From a virus, in the IMG/VR virus record IMGVR_UViG_3300044841_000065, positions 1-22,979 of that record: a stretch of DNA of 22,979 nt; one strand, given 5' to 3'. Shown piece by piece: positions 21,082-22,979 of the stretch. The position numbers and the translations under genes are program-made. Positions within the stretch are counted from its first letter, which is position 1. Each line of letters starts with the position of its first letter. Under the pieces are notes generated by a model. That model was given only the letters and a program-made list of their open reading frames with translations, was not told the origin of the DNA and searched no databases.

Positions 21082-21309
21082 CTAACTAGCTAACGCCTGG
21101 ATGCTCTGCTTACCCCAAATATCTGGGCGCATTGACTCGAGCGGAACCTTGCGTCCGCTATTTTCATGGAGCTTGCGGGCCATGACGGGCCCCGGTCGCT
21201 TGCAGCCGTACTGAAGCTGCGCGAGATAGTTCAGAGTCGTCCCGCATCGGGCAGCGAATGATCGCCGCTCTGGGCGAGGCATTGCGTCGAGAAACGTTTT
21301 TAGATCCAT
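21082..21309 (-). CDS. Cro / YdaS-like HTH regulator
   Basis: ATG at 21309 is chosen because promoter boxes lie directly upstream and the preceding frame overlaps the operator. The 75-residue protein has MDLKTFLDAMPRPERRSFAA, then RCGTTLNYLAQLQYG as helix-turn-helix, then VMARKLHENSGRKVPLESM and RPDIWG. The RPDxW ending is typical of YdaS/Cro-type small regulators. It is divergent from the repressor gene, as lambda cro and cI are. It is expected to bind the shared operators and support lytic growth. There is no ribosome site, and the predicted transcript start nearly coincides with the ATG. Confidence 0.78.
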   Translation of the reverse strand: MDLKTFLDAMPRPERRSFAARCGTTLNYLAQLQYGCKRPGPVMARKLHENSGRKVPLESMRPDIWGKQSIQALAS

Positions 21310-21317
21310 GCGACTGA

Positions 21318-21346
21318 GTGTAACCCCACAGGTAATAGCCCCGCAA
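21318..21346 (-). promoter_or_regulatory. Leftward early promoter (pR-like) with operator
   Basis: On the minus strand TTGCGG (-35, 21346-21341), a 17-base spacer and TTACAC (-10, 21323-21318) precede cro. The spacer and -10 hold the operator TATTACCTGTGGGGTTACA (21337-21319). It matches 16 of 19 bases of the operator in the rightward promoter at 22501-22519, in the same position relative to -35 and -10. A weaker related half-site (TGTTAC at 21352) lies upstream. Confidence 0.72.
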
Positions 21347-21403
21347 GGATCTGTTACTCCTTGGCACATTTCGCCGAAAGGTAGCAGTCGTCAAAATCTA
21401 CGG

Positions 21404-21751
21404 ATGGACGATATCTATTTGATTCGGCGCAAAAATCTTGCAGCCGTATGTAGGGAAAAGGTCGGTGGAAACCAGTCTGAGCTCGCCCGCGCGCTAGAGA
21501 TGGTCCCTAACCTGGTGAACCGCTATCTCAAATCAAAACGAATGGGCGACGATGTTGCCCAGCTGGTGGAGAAGACCTACGGATTAGCGGCTGGGTGGAT
21601 GGATAACGTTCACCCGAGTGATCGCGAAGCGCTTGTATTGATGGCCTATCGGAATGCGAGCCAGGAAATACAGACCGCAGTCGAGCGGATACTAAATCTC
21701 CCTTTCACCCAGACCTCGACACTGAGCGGATCGAAACGTCGCTCGGCGTAA
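21404..21751 (+). CDS. Short CI-like repressor (XRE HTH, no peptidase domain)
   Basis: ATG at 21404 gives 115 residues. The helix-turn-helix spans about residues 20-50 (GNQSELARALEMVPNLVNRY, then LKSKRMGDDVAQLVEKTYGL). The C-terminal part is a short helix (LMAYRNASQEIQTAVERILN), with no S24/LexA-type autocleavage domain, so induction cannot be by classic self-cleavage. It is divergent from cro across a 94-base regulatory gap. No clear ribosome site precedes the ATG; a leaderless transcript is possible, as for lambda cI from pRM. The repressor role is inferred from position and fold. Confidence 0.76.
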   Translation: MDDIYLIRRKNLAAVCREKVGGNQSELARALEMVPNLVNRYLKSKRMGDDVAQLVEKTYGLAAGWMDNVHPSDREALVLMAYRNASQEIQTAVERILNLPFTQTSTLSGSKRRSA

Positions 21752-21846
21752 TGTCAGAGTCCGACGTTTTAACGCTACTGGAGGTGCAGGTGCACAACAA
21801 TCTTGGCTGCGATGCGGGAACTGGCGAATTAACTGAAGAATTCTAG
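21751..21846 (+). CDS. 31-residue acidic ORF coupled to the repressor
   Basis: ATG at 21751 shares its A with the repressor TAA stop (TAATG). The peptide is acidic (MSESDVLTLLEVQVHNNLGC, ending ELTEEF). The one-base overlap suggests translational coupling. No similarity is recognised, and length makes chance possible. Confidence 0.4.
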   Translation: MSESDVLTLLEVQVHNNLGCDAGTGELTEEF

Positions 21847-21868
21847 GGACGTTAGGAGTTCTACCTAG

Positions 21869-22357
21869 ATGGATGTTCCCGCAATCTGCGCCTGTGGTGC
21901 CGTCTGGATTGCCTCGACGCTGTTCAAAGGCGATGAGCGAACGGCTAACACACTAACTGGCTGCAGCATAGGTCCATGCCCGAACTGTAAAGGTCAATCG
22001 CGAATCCCCGATGGGAAATACCGGCTGTTGTCGGCCGAGATTTACGACAGTGAGGATGCGAGGATTCTGGCGAATGCATTTCTACAGCTACATCAAAAAA
22101 TGGCTGCAGGCGTACCGCTAGCTGAAGTGGCGAAAGAGATTCAGGGCTCGCCGATTTTCAAAAAGATTGCCCAGTTTATGCCGACGGATCTGACGAAGCT
22201 CGGGCTGTGGGTGGCGATCCTGACTTCAGTGTTGGACCATTGCTCAGGTCCACAATCAGCACATCGCCCGTCCGTCGGTGTACACCCAGAGATCCACCAA
22301 GCTCTTCAATCAATTTCCGGCGCCCCGCCGTCCATCCCACCGAAATCCCCAAGCTGA
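21869..22357 (+). CDS. Zinc-ribbon-like accessory protein next to the repressor
   Basis: This 162-residue protein follows TAGGAG (ten bases before ATG). Cysteines at 7, 9, 32, 37 and 40 include CxC and GPCPNCKG, then RIPDGKY, a CPxC...IPDG pattern I associate with bacterial and phage proteins of unknown role. Residues about 60-100 are helical (ARILANAFLQLHQKMAAGVP, LAEVAKEIQG), and DLTKLGLWVAILTSVLD is hydrophobic. The last 45 residues are Pro/Ser-rich and may not be folded. It is downstream of the repressor in the same direction and ends before a plus-strand terminator, so it is likely co-expressed in the lysogen; an immunity or conversion role is inference. Confidence 0.6.
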   Translation: MDVPAICACGAVWIASTLFKGDERTANTLTGCSIGPCPNCKGQSRIPDGKYRLLSAEIYDSEDARILANAFLQLHQKMAAGVPLAEVAKEIQGSPIFKKIAQFMPTDLTKLGLWVAILTSVLDHCSGPQSAHRPSVGVHPEIHQALQSISGAPPSIPPKSPS

Positions 22358-22400
22358 TCGTAACCAGGGTCCAAGAAAGCCCCTGCCACTCGATTTGCAT
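22176..22400 (-). CDS. Candidate 74-residue membrane protein antisense to the repressor-linked gene
   Basis: ATG at 22400 has a strong ribosome site (GGGAGAATCAG). The product has a hydrophobic N-terminal stretch (WTLVTISLGISVGWTAG) and then a positive patch (RRKLIEELGGSLGVHRRTGD, VLIVDLSNG). It overlaps the end of the plus-strand gene by 182 bases, so at most one of the overlapping ends may be fully coding. No minus-strand promoter is convincing. Confidence 0.42.
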   Translation of the reverse strand: MQIEWQGLSWTLVTISLGISVGWTAGRRKLIEELGGSLGVHRRTGDVLIVDLSNGPTLKSGSPPTARASSDPSA

Positions 22401-22423
22401 CTGATTCTCCCGATATAGACAGC

Positions 22424-22457
22424 GGCGAGGCTCGAAAGGGTCTCGCCGTTTTGCTTT
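22424..22457 (+). terminator. Rho-independent terminator after the repressor unit
   Basis: GGCGAGGCTC and GGGTCTCGCC form a 10-bp stem (two G-U pairs) with a GAAA tetraloop, followed by GTTTTGCTTT. It should end plus-strand transcripts from the repressor side before the rightward early promoter. On the minus strand there is no T-run. Confidence 0.8.
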
Positions 22458-22474
22458 GTGCACCATAGCACAAA
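22455..22474. promoter_or_regulatory. 20-bp perfect palindrome TTTGTGC-N6-GCACAAA
   Basis: TTTGTGC (22455-22461) and GCACAAA (22468-22474) form perfect 7-bp arms around ACCATA, two bases upstream of the distal operator copy of the rightward promoter. It differs from that operator. It has the size of a dimeric regulator site, and the regulator is unknown. Confidence 0.5.
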
Positions 22475-22475
22475 C

Positions 22476-22520
22476 TATTACCCATTGGGTATTGCATTCC
22501 TATTACCTGTCCGGTTATAG
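22476..22520 (+). promoter_or_regulatory. Rightward early promoter (pL-like) with two operators
   Basis: TTGCAT (-35, 22492-22497), a 17-base spacer and TTATAG (-10, 22515-22520) precede the gene at 22561. Operator copy TATTACCTGTCCGGTTATA (22501-22519) fills the spacer and most of the -10. A second, weaker copy TATTACCCATTGGGTATTG (22476-22494) overlaps the -35. The former matches the cro promoter operator at 16 of 19 bases and the latter at 12 of 19. Confidence 0.75.
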
Positions 22521-22560
22521 TCTCTCCACGCTACGAAGCAACGGGAACCGGGAGAGAGAC

Positions 22561-22713
22561 ATGTACCAAGTCACGATCATCTGGGAAGGCGCTGAGATCG
22601 GCTACGGCGAAGGCGAGTCGCTGAACTACGCCAGGTCTGAAGCCCGCGCCAGCGTCAGTGACTTCTACAAGGTTGCTCGCAGCGAGTGGCAGTTCTCGGT
22701 GAAGCGGTCATGA
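22561..22713 (+). CDS. 50-residue hypothetical protein, first gene of rightward early operon
   Basis: ATG at 22561 follows GGGAGAGAGAC, a strong ribosome site. The peptide has a strand start (MYQVTIIWEGAEIGYGEGES) and then a helix (YARSEARASVSDFYKVARSE). It ends in an ATGA overlap with the next gene. As the first gene behind the pL-like promoter it is expected early after infection. No family is recognised. Confidence 0.65.
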   Translation: MYQVTIIWEGAEIGYGEGESLNYARSEARASVSDFYKVARSEWQFSVKRS

Positions 22714-22838
22714 ATCAACCCCCTTTCCTCTGTCCTCAATGCTTCTGCTTCGACTGTCAATGCGAGCAGGGGAAGACGATGGACTACGGAACAGTCAGCC
22801 GTATAGCTCGCCGCGTATGGCGTGGAGAAGTCGCGTGA
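22710..22838 (+). CDS. 42-residue Cys-rich small protein
   Basis: ATG at 22710 overlaps the previous stop (ATGA) and the end overlaps the next start (GTGA). The N-terminus is packed with cysteines at residues 8, 11, 13, 16 and 18 (LCPQCFCFDCQCEQG), a likely single zinc-binding knuckle. The C-terminal half is basic (RIARRVWRG). Coupling on both sides supports translation. The function is unknown; small zinc proteins in this position often modify host functions, which is only a suggestion. Confidence 0.6.
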   Translation: MNQPPFLCPQCFCFDCQCEQGKTMDYGTVSRIARRVWRGEVA

Positions 22839-22979
22839 AGATCATTGAGGAAAGGCTCGCAGAAGTCACAAATATCCCCCTGGCGCATGGCAGTCATACC
22901 TCCCTTGAGGAAGGCGCATGCGTTATGGAAATTATTTCATACGTCGCAGGCTTGCCCTGGTCGGATCATCCGGTCTGCA
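22835..22979 (+). CDS. Conserved phage/bacterial protein, N-terminal part (cut by window edge)
   Basis: GTG at 22835 overlaps the preceding TGA (GTGA), with GGAGAAG upstream. The visible 48 residues include VTNIPLAHGSHTSLEEGACV, then MEIISYVAGLPWSDHPVC. The HGxHxSxEDGxCxMEAVxxxAGxPxSDHPxC pattern recurs widely in phages and actinobacterial and proteobacterial genomes as an uncharacterised protein. The rest lies to the right of the window. Confidence 0.7.
   Translation, partial: MKIIEERLAEVTNIPLAHGSHTSLEEGACVMEIISYVAGLPWSDHPVC

Noticed and set aside
22520-22560. GTCTCTC and GAGAGAC flanking the leader of the rightward operon, as a hairpin hiding the ribosome site
   Set aside because: The 5' arm overlaps the -10 box and its downstream edge, so it would lie mostly upstream of the predicted transcript start and not be in the RNA.

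Overview
The window is most of the genome of a temperate, podovirus-like phage or prophage of a high-GC proteobacterium. The host is inferred only from base composition and gene families; no host gene, tRNA, integrase or attachment site is visible. Almost all genes are short-spaced or overlapping, many joined by ATGA, GTGA, TGATG or TAATG stop/start overlaps. Nearly everything from 21.3 kb down to base 1 is read on the minus strand.

Switch region (about 20.2-22.98 kb). A short HTH repressor (plus strand, 21404) and a YdaS/Cro-like protein (minus strand, 21309) are divergent. The leftward early promoter before cro and a rightward early promoter at 22.5 kb share a 19-bp operator (16 of 19 bases identical) placed in the same register between their -35 and -10 boxes. 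This is a lambda-like pR/oR and pL/oL pair, mirrored. The rightward operon starts at 22561 and runs out of the window. Two plus-strand genes (20423 and 20819) lie antisense inside the leftward early unit.

Replication and early/middle genes (20.3-17.3 kb, minus). A winged-helix, O-like initiator carries an iteron array and an AT-rich stretch inside its own gene, which is a probable replication origin. It is followed by a tightly coupled run of small genes: two hypotheticals, a PD-(D/E)XK-like nuclease, an HTH protein, an exported 39-residue peptide, a coiled-coil protein, an 80-residue hypothetical and a Q-like late regulator with a terminator just downstream.

Late genes (17.2 kb to base 1, minus). 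First comes an unusual cassette of FN3/glycosidase-like and other probable virion surface proteins lying upstream of the terminase. Then follow an HNH homing endonuclease, small and large terminase, a P22-type portal, a nucleoside-hydrolase-like/LamG protein ending at a terminator, scaffold, an N4-gp56-type (DUF4043) major capsid protein, P22 gp4- and gp10-like tail-completion proteins, a fibre-like protein, a cupin-SET protein, and the start of a probable injection protein. Head and tail assembly therefore looks P22-like in portal and neck but not in the coat. No endolysin or holin is recognisable; lysis genes are probably to the left of base 1.

The most notable items are the paired operators, the in-gene iteron origin, the nucleoside-hydrolase-LamG virion protein, the phage SET protein and a parS-like palindrome between terminase and portal.
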